Shown: piece by piece, positions 35,176 to 47,894 of the stretch
Position numbering within the stretch: position 1 is the first letter of the stretch
Layout of the letters: each line of letters starts with the position of its first letter
Source: Gaeumannomyces sp. JS-464
Taxonomy: Eukaryota > Ascomycota > Sordariomycetes > Magnaporthales > Magnaporthaceae
Direction: 5' to 3'
Assembly: GCA_002197995.1 (NCBI GenBank)
Contig: NGZR01000002.1
Location: 6,076,001-6,140,000 of the forward strand
DNA length: 64,000 bases
Translations under genes and position numbers: made by a program
The notes under the pieces: model-generated
What the model was told of the DNA's origin: nothing
Database searches by the model: none
The model's input: the letters and a program-made list of their open reading frames with translations, nothing else

Positions 35176-38100
35176 CCCGAACGGCGTAACCTTTATACTT
35201 ATAATTCGCAAAAACTAAGTAAACTGGAAAAACTAACGTGCTTTTACGCTTTTCGACGTTTTTAAATGTTTTTAAAACGTTAAAATTCCAAAACACCCAA
35301 ATGGCCTGTTATACCACGCCACCCCGGCGGGAAAAAATAACGGCTAACCCTTATTGTAATTTAACAACTAATGAAAAGTTAAATACGCTAATTACCAGTT
35401 TAACGAGGCGGGCGAGCTAAAAAAAAAGCCGCATTAATTTTTAAAAATTACTTTAGCGTTAATTTAACACATTTTAAACATTTCACCTTTTTTTTTTAAA
35501 TAAAATGCATTTATAAAAAATGCAAATTTTATTTACGATTTAAATTTAAATATAATTTTTTTTACGAAAAATAAAAAGCGAGTTTAAAATTAAACCCCGT
35601 TTAGTATTTTAATTGCTATAATAAAAATTAGCCCGAATTGGTAAATTTACCGCAGTTTTTACACTTAGCGAGCGGTACTTAATATTATATGTTATTAGGA
35701 CATTTAATTAAAAAAAATGCGAAATTGCGGAATGCAAAAAATATATGGCATAAAAAGCGAAAGTTTAGCATTAAAGGATTACGTAAGCGTACGTCCCGTT
35801 CGACCCGGATAAAAAAACAAACGTACGGTACTTGTTTTTTTTATTAAAAAATTAAAAAAACCACCAAGCAAAAAGCACGAATAAAAAAAAAACCGATAAA
35901 AACCTTCGCGATAATTAAATTAAATTAATTATACGATTTATTAACGTTCTAAATGGAATATAAAAAAAAAGGTTACGGTAATAATTAATTGCGAAATATA
36001 AAGCGATTATATATTATTATAAACGGTTAAGCGATATAAAATCCTTATAAAACGGAAATATTAACCGTATTAATTAAAAACGGTTTAAAAATTACTTATC
36101 GTTTATAATAAAAGATAAATCGACCGAAAAATACAATTAATAATATTACGCACCCGGAATGGGGAAAACGTTATTATTATGCTAAATAAATTGGATATAA
36201 AAAAAAGGAAACGTTATTTTCGGAATTTTTTAATTTAGGAAAAATAATTTACGGATAAAATGGGTTATCGGTTAAGTTTAATAAAGGAAACCATATATAA
36301 TTAAAACGGGTTACTAACCACGAACTTTAAACCGTAAGCGTAAAAAGTAATAAAAAAAAAGGTATAACGGTAATAAAATTTAATAATCCATTTTTACATT
36401 TAGTATTAACGTATATATAATTATTTAAAATAAAAAACGATTAAAACGACCAAACTAATATTAAAAAACGGCTCGCGAATATTCCGAAGGAATATTATAA
36501 ATACGAAAAGTATTTTGGAAAAACCTAAAAACGCTTTCGAGAATTATAAACCGTTCGATATTTTTAAAATTAAAATTAAAACACGGCTTTAAATATTAAA
36601 AGTGTATTAGTTTAACTTTTAACAATAAAAAGTGTTAAAAAAACAATTGGAGAAAAACTTACGAAAAAAATATATTAAATTTTCCGACTTTTTAATAAAA
36701 TACCGGATTTTATAAAAAAAAACGGGACGGAGCGAATATACGTTAATTCCCACCCGTTAAATAAAGTTATAATAAAAAATCGATATTTTTTACCATTTAT
36801 TAATAAACTACGAAATAAACTCGGTAAAAACCCGGTATTTTACAGCTTTAAATTTACGAAAAGCTTATAATTTAATACGGATTAAAAAAGGTTAAAAATG
36901 GTTAACGGCTTTTAAAATAAAGTTTAAATATTACGAATTTTTAATAATAACTTTTAATTTTACTAACGTATTAACCACGTTTTAAAAAATAATTAACTAT
37001 ATATTACGAAAGTATTTTAACGTTTTCGTTTTTGCATATTTAAATAATATCTTAATTTTTTCGGAAACGATAAAAAAGTATAAATAACACGTAACGTGGT
37101 TTACCACCGAGTGGGCCAAACCACCGAGTGGGCCAAAACACGCGACCACGCGACACTTTTTTTTTCGCGACCAATTCCTTTACCTATAATAATGTTAATG
37201 GGAAACGACGAAAACCGGGTAATGCTTACCCTTTAAGCTTTGCAATCCAATTTAAAACTAAGCGTGCGGAAAGCTGCAAAAATCTACTCGGTCGCGAAAT
37301 CGACTTTAACGCGTCGAAAGCGTAGCCGACCTGCTCGACGCGATAGCGCGCCCAACTTTTAAAAGTTAACGGAATGCGAAAAAAAAGCGCTTATTAAATA
37401 CATATTTAAGCTAAATTCCCGCGCATTTTTTCCCGGCCTTTGGTGTTAAAAATATGGCCAATCGACTGCTCGCCAAACGTAACGCGGTTATTGTTAGGAT
37501 TAACTAAATCGCGAGGTTTATTAAGCGCCGCGTAAAGTTTAATACGCGTTGAATTCGAAAATACGACTATTAAAAAGCCAAATGCGAAAATCCTAAGCTC
37601 GTTTTTACGTGGTTTAACTTTATACGAAAATATTATCGACAAATATGGCATTTAAAATAACGATATTTACAATTTTAACGAAACCGGCTTTTTTATAAAC
37701 ATAATCGCGGCTATTATAATTATTATAATATTAAAAAGCCGTGGCAAAGCAAAGCTAATCCAGTTTAGCAACCGGAAATGGGCTATAATTATCCAAAAAG
37801 TTAATTATTACGGTTAAACGATCTTTTTTTTTATTATTGTTAAAAAGGTAGTACCATTTGGCCAATTGGTATTCGGAAACCGACTTTTCACGCGATTAAA
37901 TTATTGTAACAAATTTTAACGGGTGGATTACAACGAGCTCGGCTTAAAATGGATTTAGCATTTCGATAAATATATTGCAGCTCGTTTTACGAGGTCTTAT
38001 CGTTTATTAATGTTAAACGGCTACGAAAGCCACCATTTAATAAATTTCGAGCTTTATTATTAAAAATATAATATTATTACGCTTTGCATGCTTTCGTATT

Positions 38101-40218
38101 CGTTTTACTTTTTTTAACCGCTTAACGTTAAATGTTTTAACCCGTTAAAAAAAGCGTACGGTCGATAAATCGAAAACTTAATAAAGTTATACGTTAATTA
38201 CGTAATTAAGGTTAAATTCTTTTCGGCTTTTAAAGCGGCATTTTTTAACTTTATAACCGAAGGAAATATTTGAAAAAGCTTTCGAAAGGCTAGTTTTGCT
38301 CTTTTTAATCCGGAATCGGTTTTAAAAAAGCTGGATGTAAAGCTACGAACTTCAATTCCCTCGATAACGCTTTTAAACGACCCCGAACTTTGGACCTCCA
38401 AAACACCTAAAACAGCTAAAAAAGCAACTTCGCAGTTCGAACATATTTAAAACTCGGATTTTTAATTATTAAAGCAATTTTCCGATTTCCATTTATATAA
38501 TTATAAACCAAATTGCAAAAAAAGCGAAAGCGATAATGTATAAAATAGCCCTTTTCCGAGCTGAAATGTTTACGCTTAAAAAGGCGAACGAAGCACTAAA
38601 CAAACGCCGAAAAGCCAAAAAAACACGCGTTTAACTAAAAGGGTTATTTACTATTAAAAAGGTACGAAATGTTTTAAACCAAAAAAAGCTAAATGGATAG
38701 CTATAGCAAAAAATGCGCGATTATAAAGGTCCGGAAAAAAAGGCGACGACGACTCGTCGGCGATGTGGCACCTGCGGCAAAACCGGACATAATGCGCGCA
38801 TTTGTTAAAAGGAAGTAAAAACGTCCGATATACATAGTTTTAAGTAGTTTAAATGCATTTTTAGCGTTATTGGGTTGGCATGCGCGTCGATTAACCAAAG
38901 GTTGGAATGGCGTGGCCCATTTGGTGGTTTGGCCCACTTGGTGGTAAACCACGTTATATAAAATGCTTTAAAAGCCATTTAACGCAAAACTCTTTATTAA
39001 ATTAAAAAAGTATAAATAGTATATATAAAAAGTTGCTTCCTTAACGTTTATAATTATACCCGGACAAATTTATATAAATTTTAAAAAAATCGAAAAAGTT
39101 AAAAAATGGCTTATATTTAAAAACGGTACGAAAGTATAAAAGTTTTTAGGTTTTTTAAACTTTTATAAACGGTTTATCCGTAATTATAGCAAAATCGTTA
39201 TACTATTTACAAATTTTATTAAAAATAACCACTAATTCCATTAGGGAGGATAAAAATAAAAAGTTTTTAAGCAATTACGAAACGCCGCAATAAAAAAACT
39301 AATATTAGCATTTTTAAACTTAAAAAACCTTTCGAAGTTAAAACCGACGCGTTGGATTACGCGATTGGTAGCTAATTTAAATAACGAAACGATTAAAAGC
39401 GGTTGCACTTTTATGCTTTTTTTCGTAAAAGTTAAATAAATTTAAATTAAATTACCAAATTTACGATAAAAAACTTTTAATAATTGTTCGAGCATTCGAA
39501 AAATGTCGATTATACTTTTATAAAATTAAAAATTAAATTATAATATATATAAATTATAAAAACTTAATACATTTTACTATTAGCAAAAACCTAAACAAAC
39601 GATAAATTCGTTAAAACGAGTTTTCGCAAAACTATAATATTTGGATAAAATACCAAAAGGGATTAAAAAACGGGCAAATGCTTTAAACCGACGATTAACC
39701 TATTAAATCGCAGTATTTTAAGAAAATATAAGTAATTTTAACGGAAAGATTAAACTGATTTTTAATCCCGGCATAAAAAATATTTATTAAAACGGTTTAA
39801 TAAGGAAAAGTTTAAACCTTAAAAAAAAATAACAAATTTATAACCAGCTAATATATAACTATTAAAACGTAACCAAAACGTAAAAACGGTTACAATAACA
39901 TTATAAATTCGTAAAAATTTAAACTAAAGTATAAAACGCTATAAAAAATTGTCAAAGTTGTGTTAAAAACAAAGCCAGCAGGTATAAACCGTATGGACTT
40001 TTGCAACCTTTACCCGCATTTAATGAAGCATAGTAAAAAGTTATTATAAATTTCGTTATTAAATTTTTTTAATTTAAAAAACCAATAATTTAAATTAAAT
40101 ACGATAATGTATTAGTAATAATAAATAGGTTTACCAAATATACCTTATTTTTATTATATAAAAAAAGCAATAACGCTACTAAGTTAACGTACGTTTTTAT
40201 TAAACACGTAATAGCGGA
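35176..40218 (+). mobile_element. G7: Ty3/Gypsy retrotransposon fragment, interrupted by P2
   Basis: Plus-strand internal sequence from the protease region (35176, compare 2555 in G1) through reverse transcriptase (36650-37090, YLDD now YLNN near 37035), then P2, then RNase H (39330-39500) and integrase (39650-40218). It stops abruptly within the integrase core at ...CACGTAATAGCGGA. Its 5' part is inferred to be left of the window and its 3' part is missing. It is one of the most degraded copies. Confidence 0.8.
37094..38954 (+). mobile_element. P2: full-length Pogo/Fot1-like DNA transposon (1861 bp), RIP-degraded
   Basis: The termini are inverted repeats starting ACGTGGTTTACCACC, with 17-bp subterminal repeats (GGCCCACTTGGTGGTTT type), flanked by TA (37092-37093, 38955-38956). 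Excision restores the G7 sequence CACGTATATAAAATGC. The transposase reads left to right with stops: an N-terminal DNA-binding region (37190-37450), a DIYNFNETGF block (first catalytic Asp, the second residue pair altered D to N) near 37660-37690, RLLMLNGYESHHL (second catalytic Asp now Asn) near 38000-38040, PLKKAYGR near 38125, a coiled coil near 38570-38640, and a CCHC knuckle (CGTCGKTGHNARIC) near 38764-38810. The domain order and TA target are those of fungal Pogo-like elements. Confidence 0.85.
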
Positions 40219-40279
40219 GCTTTTAAAGCTACCTTTTTTTAACAGCCTGCTTGTTAACTTTCCTTTTACTAAACCCTGG
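40219..40279. other. 61-bp segment of unknown origin between G7 and G8
   Basis: The segment matches none of the Gypsy internal regions seen here. It ends CCCTGG, which is the left target site of G8. It may be host DNA or an older LTR remnant. Confidence 0.5.
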
Positions 40280-40758
40280 TGTTACAATTAAAGGTTTGCT
40301 TTTAGGGTAAAACACTTCCAGGGTAGGAAGGACAGCTTCGCTATTGCTAGTAAACAAAAAAACACGTAATTTAAAAAGACAATTTAATTGCTCGCCCTAA
40401 AAGGTGCTTAAAAGCTAACTTAAGTTAACTAATGCCGAAGTTTTAATTAAAACTACCTAAAATAATAGGAAATCCATCCTTTATATATACGCTATTTTCC
40501 CTTTTAGTAATCCTTAAATTTATCGCTCCGTTTTTAGGTTACCACAAATTTATAAATCCTTTTTAAATTTATCGCTTTATTTTTAAATTATTATAAATTT
40601 ACAAATCTTTTTTAAATTTATCGTTTTATTTTTAAGTTATTACAAATTTATAAATCCCTTTTGGATTTCGTAATTCCACGTATTTTAAAGCGGGGCAAAG
40701 GCATTATTTAAAGCCCTTCCTATTTTGCTGCCCTAAAGCTTGCATACTAGTCGTAATA
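40280..40758 (-). repeat. G8 3' LTR
   Basis: It starts TGTTACAATTAAAGG and ends CATACTAGTCGTAATA, followed by the reversed polypurine tract TTAAGTTTCCCTTTTTAAG. Three AT-rich ~45-bp repeats lie at about 40515-40670. Confidence 0.9.
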
Positions 40759-41089
40759 TTAAGTTTCCCTTTTTAAGTTAAATTCTTTTAGTTTAACCTT
40801 ATCGCCCCGCTTTTTGCTAATTGTAAATACTTTTTTTTTTACCATTTTTTATTCCTTTTTTATTTTAACAAAATGTTTAATCGGGTGCGAAAACGTTTTT
40901 TTTACGAAAAGAAACCTTTTAGCGTAAAAACCTGTTTGCTTAAATCGTTTTTTCCTTTATTAAAATGCCTTTTTGTTTTTTTTATTACGAGGTTTTAAAG
41001 CGTAAAAAGTGCGAGGCTTTTTTTTAGGATTTGTCGCGGTATGTAAAATGTTTCGGTTAAAACCGCTCGGGTTGTAACATTTTAGGCCT

Positions 41090-41440
41090 TTTTCTTAAAC
41101 AGCTCCGTTTTATCGGTTTGCAATACCAGCAAATAAAAGCGGAGGTCGAAACGGTAAGAGAAAAACGTTGCGCTTTAAATAACGAACGCCGTACTTTAAA
41201 TAACAAATTTAAACGCTTACGAAAGCAAAAAAAAAATATAGTTCGAAAAAAAAATGCGTGCAATCCATCGTGGTATTAACGCTATAAAAAAAGTTAAAAC
41301 GTGTTAAGCGGGAAGAGGCCGACCGGGAGGCTTATTAAATTGCCTCGCAGTTTGACTATTCGTAGCTCCTGCCGTTTTTTTCGGCTGGTAGGTGCCCGGG
41401 GTTAATTTTAATTTAAACTTATTTGATTTTTTTATCTCCC
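41090..41440 (+). pseudogene. Antisense coiled-coil reading frame in G8
   Basis: On the strand opposite to G8 genes an open stretch reads QYQQIKAEVETVREKRCALN, then NERRTLNNKFKRLRKQKKN. After a one-base change in an A-run it continues MRAIHRGINAIKKV, and then REEADREA. The heptad-like charged pattern predicts a coiled coil. The RLRKQKK...RAI.RGIN...K blocks match G1, G2 and G3. Confidence 0.45.
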
Positions 41441-41473
41441 GTAAATTATTTTTTTCCCAACGTTTTTACAAAA

Positions 41474-41540
41474 CTCGTAGCATATTGGGTGTAGCTTTGG
41501 TTTTTTTCCTATCGAAGTTGCAAGTTTAACTTTTAACGGG
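41474..41540 (+). other. tRNA-like sequence in G8 (second type)
   Basis: From CTCGTAGCATATTGGG (A-box-like) to AAGTTTAACTT (decayed B-box) and AACGGG, it is homologous to 33979-34044 in G6. A T-rich run (about 41597-41616) follows. Confidence 0.4.
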
Positions 41541-41686
41541 TTCGTCCATTATAATAATATTATCGTTAAACCGATAGTGCTATTATAATAGTGTTCTTTT
41601 TTTTTCTTTTTTTTTTAACCGTTCGTAATAAACCCTTTTATCCTTTTTAATTCCAGTAAGCCGTGCTTTTATTAACAACTTTTTTA

Positions 41687-41757
41687 GGTTTTATAACGCA
41701 TTAAGTATGGCTTTGGTTTTCCTATTAAAGTTTCGGGTTCGAACCCCGGCATAACCA
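41687..41757 (+). other. tRNA-like sequence in G8 (first type)
   Basis: It begins GGTTTTATAACGCATTAAG, has the B-box GGTTCGAACCC in a T-arm (CGGGTTCGAACCCCG) and ends CATAACCA. It is homologous to those in G2 and G3. The B-box survives in an otherwise RIP-altered element. Confidence 0.5.
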
Positions 41758-44700
41758 TTGTTAAAAACCCGATTGTCGAATTTTCGCCGATTGGTTTCCT
41801 AACTACTTTTGCTTTTGCTAACCTTTTTATAAGTGCTTTTACCGGTATTCCGTTAAAGCCTTTTAGCAATTTTTAAAGTTAATTGCTTTTTCCTACGTAT
41901 TTTCCTCGTGGCCGTATTTTTTTCCATTTAATTAGGTACTTTTTAAGCCTTTTTTTTAGTTTTATAGTTTTAAAAATTTTTCATTTCGTACTTTTATTTT
42001 AAATCGATTTTTATTAATTTATCGCTTTTAAAACCCGGTAACACTGGTTTAAATAAGGAAATATAAAAAACAGGGTGGGATTTTATAATTAATAGTAACC
42101 GGAATTTATAATTTACATCCAAAACTTTTTTTAGCATTTTAAACGGTTTTAGTTTTTTATAATTTAGTTTATCGTTTAGTCGTTTTATTTTAATGTTTCG
42201 TCGAAAAAGATAAACGCTATTTCCTTTTTTAAAAATCGGTTTTTCGATTTTTTTTGTTTATTTAAATAGCTATGCGGTGCCGCAGCTTTTTTAGCTTTAT
42301 TTAAAAGTGTTTATGCAATTTAATAAGCTTCGTTATTTGTATTTCCGTTGTTAAAGCATATTTTCCTGCTTTAAATTTTTTATATGCTGTAGGCGTAAAC
42401 CCGTAGTTCGTATAAAACGGTGTAATTTTTATGCTTTTATAAATTAAATTGTTATAAGCGAATTAAGCTATAGGAAGTAATTATATCCAATCGCTTTATT
42501 TATAATTAACGTAATAACGTAAATATTGCTTTATAATTTGGTTCGTTCGTTCCGGTTTATCCATTTGTTTAAAAGTGGTAAACCGTAAATAAGGAGTGTT
42601 CGGCTTTTAATAAAGCCGTAAACCTTTTTTAAAATTTGCTTATAAATAGTTTATTTTTATTCGTAATTAAACGGTTCGGCGTGCCGTGTTCCGCTATTAC
42701 GTGCTTAATAAAAACGTACGCTAATTCGGTAATATTGCTGCTTTTTTTATACGGTAAAAACAAAGCATATTTGGTAAGCTTATCCATTATTACTAATACA
42801 TTATCGTATTTTATTTTAATTATTAGTTTTTTAAATTAGGAAAATTTAACGACGAAATTTATAATAACTTTTTGCTATACTCCGTTCGGTACTAGCAAAA
42901 GTTGTAATAACCTATACGGTTTATACCTATTAGTTTTGTTTTTAATATATTTTCGTAATCCTTTATTACGTTTTATATTTCGGCTTAAGTTTTTGCAAAC
43001 CGTAATATTATTGCAACCGTTTCAACGTTTTTTTACGTTGTAATAGCCGTATACTAACTAGTTATAAATTTGTTGGATTTTTTTTAAAGTTTAAGCTTTT
43101 CCTTACCGGACTGTTTTAGCGAATATCTTTTATGCTAAGATTAAAAATCAATTTAGTTTTTCCGTTAAATTATTCGTATTTTTTTAAGTATTGCAACTTA
43201 ATAGTTCGATCGTTAGTTTAAAGCATTCGCCGGCCGTTTTTCGACCTTTTCCGGTATTCGATTCCGAACGTTATAATTTTGCAAAAACTCGTTTTAACAA
43301 ATTTATCGTTTATTTAAATTTTTACTAATAATAAAATGTGTTAGGTTTTTATAATTTATATATATTATAATTTAATATTTGGCTTTATAAAAATATGGTC
43401 GTTATTTTTCAAATGCTCCGATAATTGCTAAAAGTTTTTTATCGTGGATTTGGTAATTTAGTTTAAATTTATTTAACTTTTGCGAAAAAAAACGTATAAA
43501 AGTGCAATCGTTTTTAATCGTTTCGCTATCCGAATTGGCCGCCGATTGCGTAATTCGACGCGTCGGTTTTAACCTCGAAAGGTTTTTTTGGGTTTAAAAA
43601 TACCAATATTAGTTTTTTTAATACGGCGTTTTATAATTATTTAAAAGCTTTTTATTTTTGCTTTTTAATAAAATTAATGGTTATTTTTAGTAAAATTCGT
43701 AAATAATATAGCGATTTTGCTATAATTACAAATAAACCGTTTATAAAAGTTTAAAAACCTTAAAAACTTTCGTATTTCCGTAACGTTTTTAAATATAAGC
43801 CATTTTTAATTTTTTTAAAATTTATATAAATTTGTCCAAATATAATTACGAATTTTAAAAAAGCGACTTTTTACGAATGCTATTCGCATTTTTTTGGTTT
43901 AATAAAAGGCTTCGCATTAAGCAGTTTTTAAAACATTTTATATACGTGCTGCTTATGTTTTTCCATCGTTTTCGAAAAAACCAGGATATCGTTTAAATAC
44001 GCGAAAACGAAAACGTCGAAATATTCGCGTAATATATAGTTAATTATTTTTTAAAACGTAATTAGTACGTTAGTAAACCCGAAAGTTATTATTAAAAATT
44101 CATAATATTTAAGCTTTATTTTAAAAGCCGTAAACCACTTTTAACCTTTTTAAATTCGTATTAAATTATAAGTTTTCCGTATATTTAAAGCCGTAAAATA
44201 CTAAACTTTGCCGAATTTATTTCGTAATTCGTCGATAAAAGGTAAAAAATATCGATTTTTAATCGTAATTTTATTTAATAATCGGTAATCGATATATATT
44301 CGTTTCGTTTTTTTTTTTTTTTTTAAATCTTATGCTTTATTAAAAAATCGAAAAGTTTAATATATCCTTTTTATAAGTTTTCCTTTAATTGTTTTTTTAG
44401 CGTTTTTTATTATTAAAAGCTAAATTAATACAGCTTTTAATATTTAAACTGCGTTTTTAATTTATGCTTTATTTTAAAATCGAACGATTCGTATTTAGGA
44501 AATACCGTTTTTAAATTTTTCCGAAATAATTTTTCGTATTTGTAATATTTTTTTAAAACATTCGCAAACCGTTTTTTAATATTAATTTGGTCGTTTTAAT
44601 CGCTTTTCATTTTAAATAATCGTATATTCGTTAATATTAAATGCGAAAATGGATTGCCAAATCCTATTACCGTTATAACCTTTTTTCGTTGCTTTTTATA

Positions 44701-47303
44701 TTTACGGTTTAAAGTTTGTAATTAGTAACCCGTTTAAATTATTTGTAATTTTTCCTATTAAATTTAGCTAATAATTTAATTTATCGTAAATTGTTTTTCC
44801 TAAATTAAAGGATTTCGAAAATTACATTTCCTTTTTTATATTTAATTTATTTAATATAATACTAACGTTTTCCTTATTCCGGGTGCGTAATATTATAGTT
44901 ATATTTTTTAATCGATTTATTTTTTATTATAAGCGATATATATTCCTTTAACCGTTTTTAGTTAATACAATTAATATTTCCGTTTTATAGGAATTTTATA
45001 CCGTTTAACCGCTTATAACGATACGTAATCGCTTTATATTTCGCAATCGATTATTATTTTAACCTTTTTTTTAATATTCCATTCGGAACGTTAATAAATC
45101 GTATAGTTAATTTAATTTTGCTATTGCGAAGGTTTTTATTAATTATTTTTTTTTTTTTTGCTTTTTATTTGCGTAATTTTTTTTAATTTTTTGGTAAAAG
45201 GAATAAGTACCGTACGTTTATCCTTTTATCCGGGTTAAACGGGATATACGCTTGTGCGATCCTTTAATGCTAAACTTCCGCCTTTTATGCTATATATTTT
45301 TTGCATTTTACGGTTTTGGATTTCTTTTAATCGATCGTTTTAATAATATATAGCATTAAATACCGCTTGTTTATTTTAAAAATTGCGGTAAACTTACCGA
45401 TCCGGGCTAATTCCTATCGTGGAATTGAAATGCTAAACGGGGCTTAATTTTAAGCTTTTTTTTAATTTTCGTGGAAAAAAATCGTATTTAAATTTGGGTT
45501 GTAAATACAACTTGCATTTTCCGTAAATGCATTTTGCTTAAAAAAGGTACAAATATTTAAAATGTTTTATACCGATATTAGGGTGGTTTTTAAATATTAG
45601 CGTAGTTTCGTTTAACTTATTTATATTATTAAACCGGTAATTAACGTATTTAACTTCCTGCTAATCGTTAAACTATAATAAAAGTTAACCGTTATTTTCG
45701 TCCGTTAAAGTAGCGTAACATAACAAGCCATTTAGGTATTTTAAAACCTTAACGTTTTAAAAACATTTCGAAACGTTAAAAAATGTAAAAGCGCGTTAAT
45801 CTTTTAGCTTATTTTATTTTCGCGAATTATAAGTATAAAGGTTTCGTTGTTCGAGCTTTTTGCTTATTTTTAAAATTCGGCTATTTTAAAGGTTTAACCG
45901 TTTTAATTTATTTCGGCGTCGGTATTAAAATCCTTCGATATTTAAAAAAGGTATGTTTAATTTAAAAGTTTTTTTTAAGCTTTACCTTTTTCTAATTCGG
46001 TTGCTAAAATTGTTTTTTTTTAAGTTTTATAAAAAGCGGTACCTTTTTTCCTTTTAAATTCGTAAACCCGAAAGCGACGCGCTATTTTTTTTTACTATCG
46101 TATTTAAGCTTTGTAAGTTTAAGCACATAAACGTTTCGAAATTTCCGAGGATATTATCCGGTAATTCTTTTTATTAAATTGGTATATATCGCATAGCTCG
46201 TTGTAATAGCACGTTTAGCTAAACGTTAATTTAAAATACGCTTTTTTTTATATTAAACTGTTTTGCGTTCGTTAAAAGTTCGTTATTTGGCAGTTATTGT
46301 TTTGCTAAAAGCAATTTGCTTTAATATAACCGGTTTAGCCGCATTTAAAGCATTTCCCGTTTTTCGGGTTTTGCTTTTGTTTTTTTTTATTACCTTTGCT
46401 ATTAATAAACGGCCCCCGTATTAAAGTTTATAAAGCTTAAATGCGTTTTATAAACCGTAATAGGCTATTATTTAACTTTTTTTTAATTAACTTTATTAAT
46501 TTTATATCGTACTTTTAAAACCATATCTTTTTTTTTATTATCGTTCGTATAATTTATCGTTAATACTAACCGCGTTTTTAATATAATTCGTAAAAAATTC
46601 CGGGCGATTTTGCTTTGCAAATTTATTTTTTACGTTTTCGCGCAATTCGTTATAAAAGTGCAGCATTAACGTAGCGTTACTTTAATTAAGCGTAATGCTA
46701 ATTTGTTAAAAATCCGTTGCATATTTAGCTGTAAGCTTTCGCTATTTAAAAGCTAATAAATTTCTTTCGGCAATTTAAATTTCGTTAATAATACCGAACA
46801 CTTTTTTAACCTTTTTTCCGAAAGTTTTAAAATTAGCGAAAATAAGTTTAATAGTTTTTTTTTTTTTAGCTATTTTCGTACCTTTTAAGGTAATTACTTT
46901 AAATTAACTAAAACCACTTTTTTACTTTACCGTTTAACTTAATAGTAACGTAAGCAACCTTTTATTTTTCGCTTACGAATTGCTATTTGTAAAACTTAAA
47001 ATAGCTTTTGCATTTAGTAAAAAACGTTTTAAGCTTTTCGTTTTTTCCTTCGTAAAAATTCGGAAACGGGAATTTATACGTTCAAATTGCGATAAATGTT
47101 TCGAAAAATACCAATTTTGGCCTTTGGCGATTTCGTCCGTTATTAGCTTAAAAAGGCTAGCTGTATTAGCGGCTTCGTTAAGGTTATATTTAACACCGTT
47201 AAAAGTAAAAACCGTAATTTTTTTTCCTTAAGCCTTTTGCTGCTATTTGCTATAATTGCACTATTTTTCTTTTTAGCGAAATATTAAATAAAATTAGTTA
47301 AAA

Positions 47304-47733
47304 TGTTACAATTAAGGGTTTGCTTTTAAAGTAAAGCATTTCGGGGGTGGGGAGAACAGCTTCGCTATTGCTAATAAACAAAGGAATACGTAACTTAAAA
47401 AGACAATTTAATTGCTCGCCTTAGGAGGTGCTTAGGAGGTAATTTAGGTTAACTAATGCCGAAACCTTAATTAAAACTACTTAAAATAATAAGAAATCCA
47501 TCCTTTATATACACGCTGTTTTCCCTTTTAATAGTTTTTGGATTTGTCGTTTTGTTTTTGGGTTACCACAAATCCACAAATCCCTTTTGGATTTGTCGTT
47601 TTGTCCCTGGGTTACCACAGATCCATAAATCCCTTTTAGATTTCGTGACTTTACGTGTCCTAAGGCGGGGCAGGGGCACCATTTAGGGCCCTTCCTGTCC
47701 TGCTGCCCTAGGGCTTGCATGCTGGTCGTAACA
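47304..47733 (-). repeat. G8 5' LTR
   Basis: It starts TGTTACAATTAAGGG and ends GCATGCTGGTCGTAACA. Its right half is GC-rich and little altered (for example AGGCGGGGCAGGGGCACC), unlike the 3' LTR. Confidence 0.9.
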
Positions 47734-47894
47734 CTTGGTCGTAATAAAAAACACCGCGCGAAAAATTTAAACTAATTAAAGTAAACCATGCTAGTACTGG
47801 ATTTTATACCCGTCAGCGTTAAACTAAAACTTGTTATTTGCAAACTTTTTTTTAATTTTTACTTTTTATTTATTTTACAGGTTGACAAGTTTTC
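47734..47894. other. Junction between the repeat block and the gene-rich flank
   Basis: The first 13 bases (CTTGGTCGTAATA) repeat the LTR end motif CTGGTCGTAACA just before them and may be the end of an older LTR. The rest is AT-rich (about 47747-47885) and then gives way to GC-rich coding sequence. It would form the SPP2 3' UTR. Confidence 0.5.

Larger units (their letters stand above)
40280..47733 (-). mobile_element. G8: full-length Ty3/Gypsy retrotransposon, RIP-degraded
   Basis: LTRs lie at 40280-40758 (3') and 47304-47733 (5'), with target duplication CCTGG/CTTGG (one C-to-T difference). On the minus strand the order is gag (47270 down, zinc knuckle near 46310-46370), protease (near 45650-45850), reverse transcriptase (near 43900-44450, YLDD now YLND near 43990), RNase H (near 43500-43570), integrase (near 42560-43260), and chromodomain (near 41930-42050). 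The 3' internal region (40759-41900) carries a plus-strand coiled-coil frame and two tRNA-like sequences. It is the element nearest the gene-rich flank. Confidence 0.9.
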
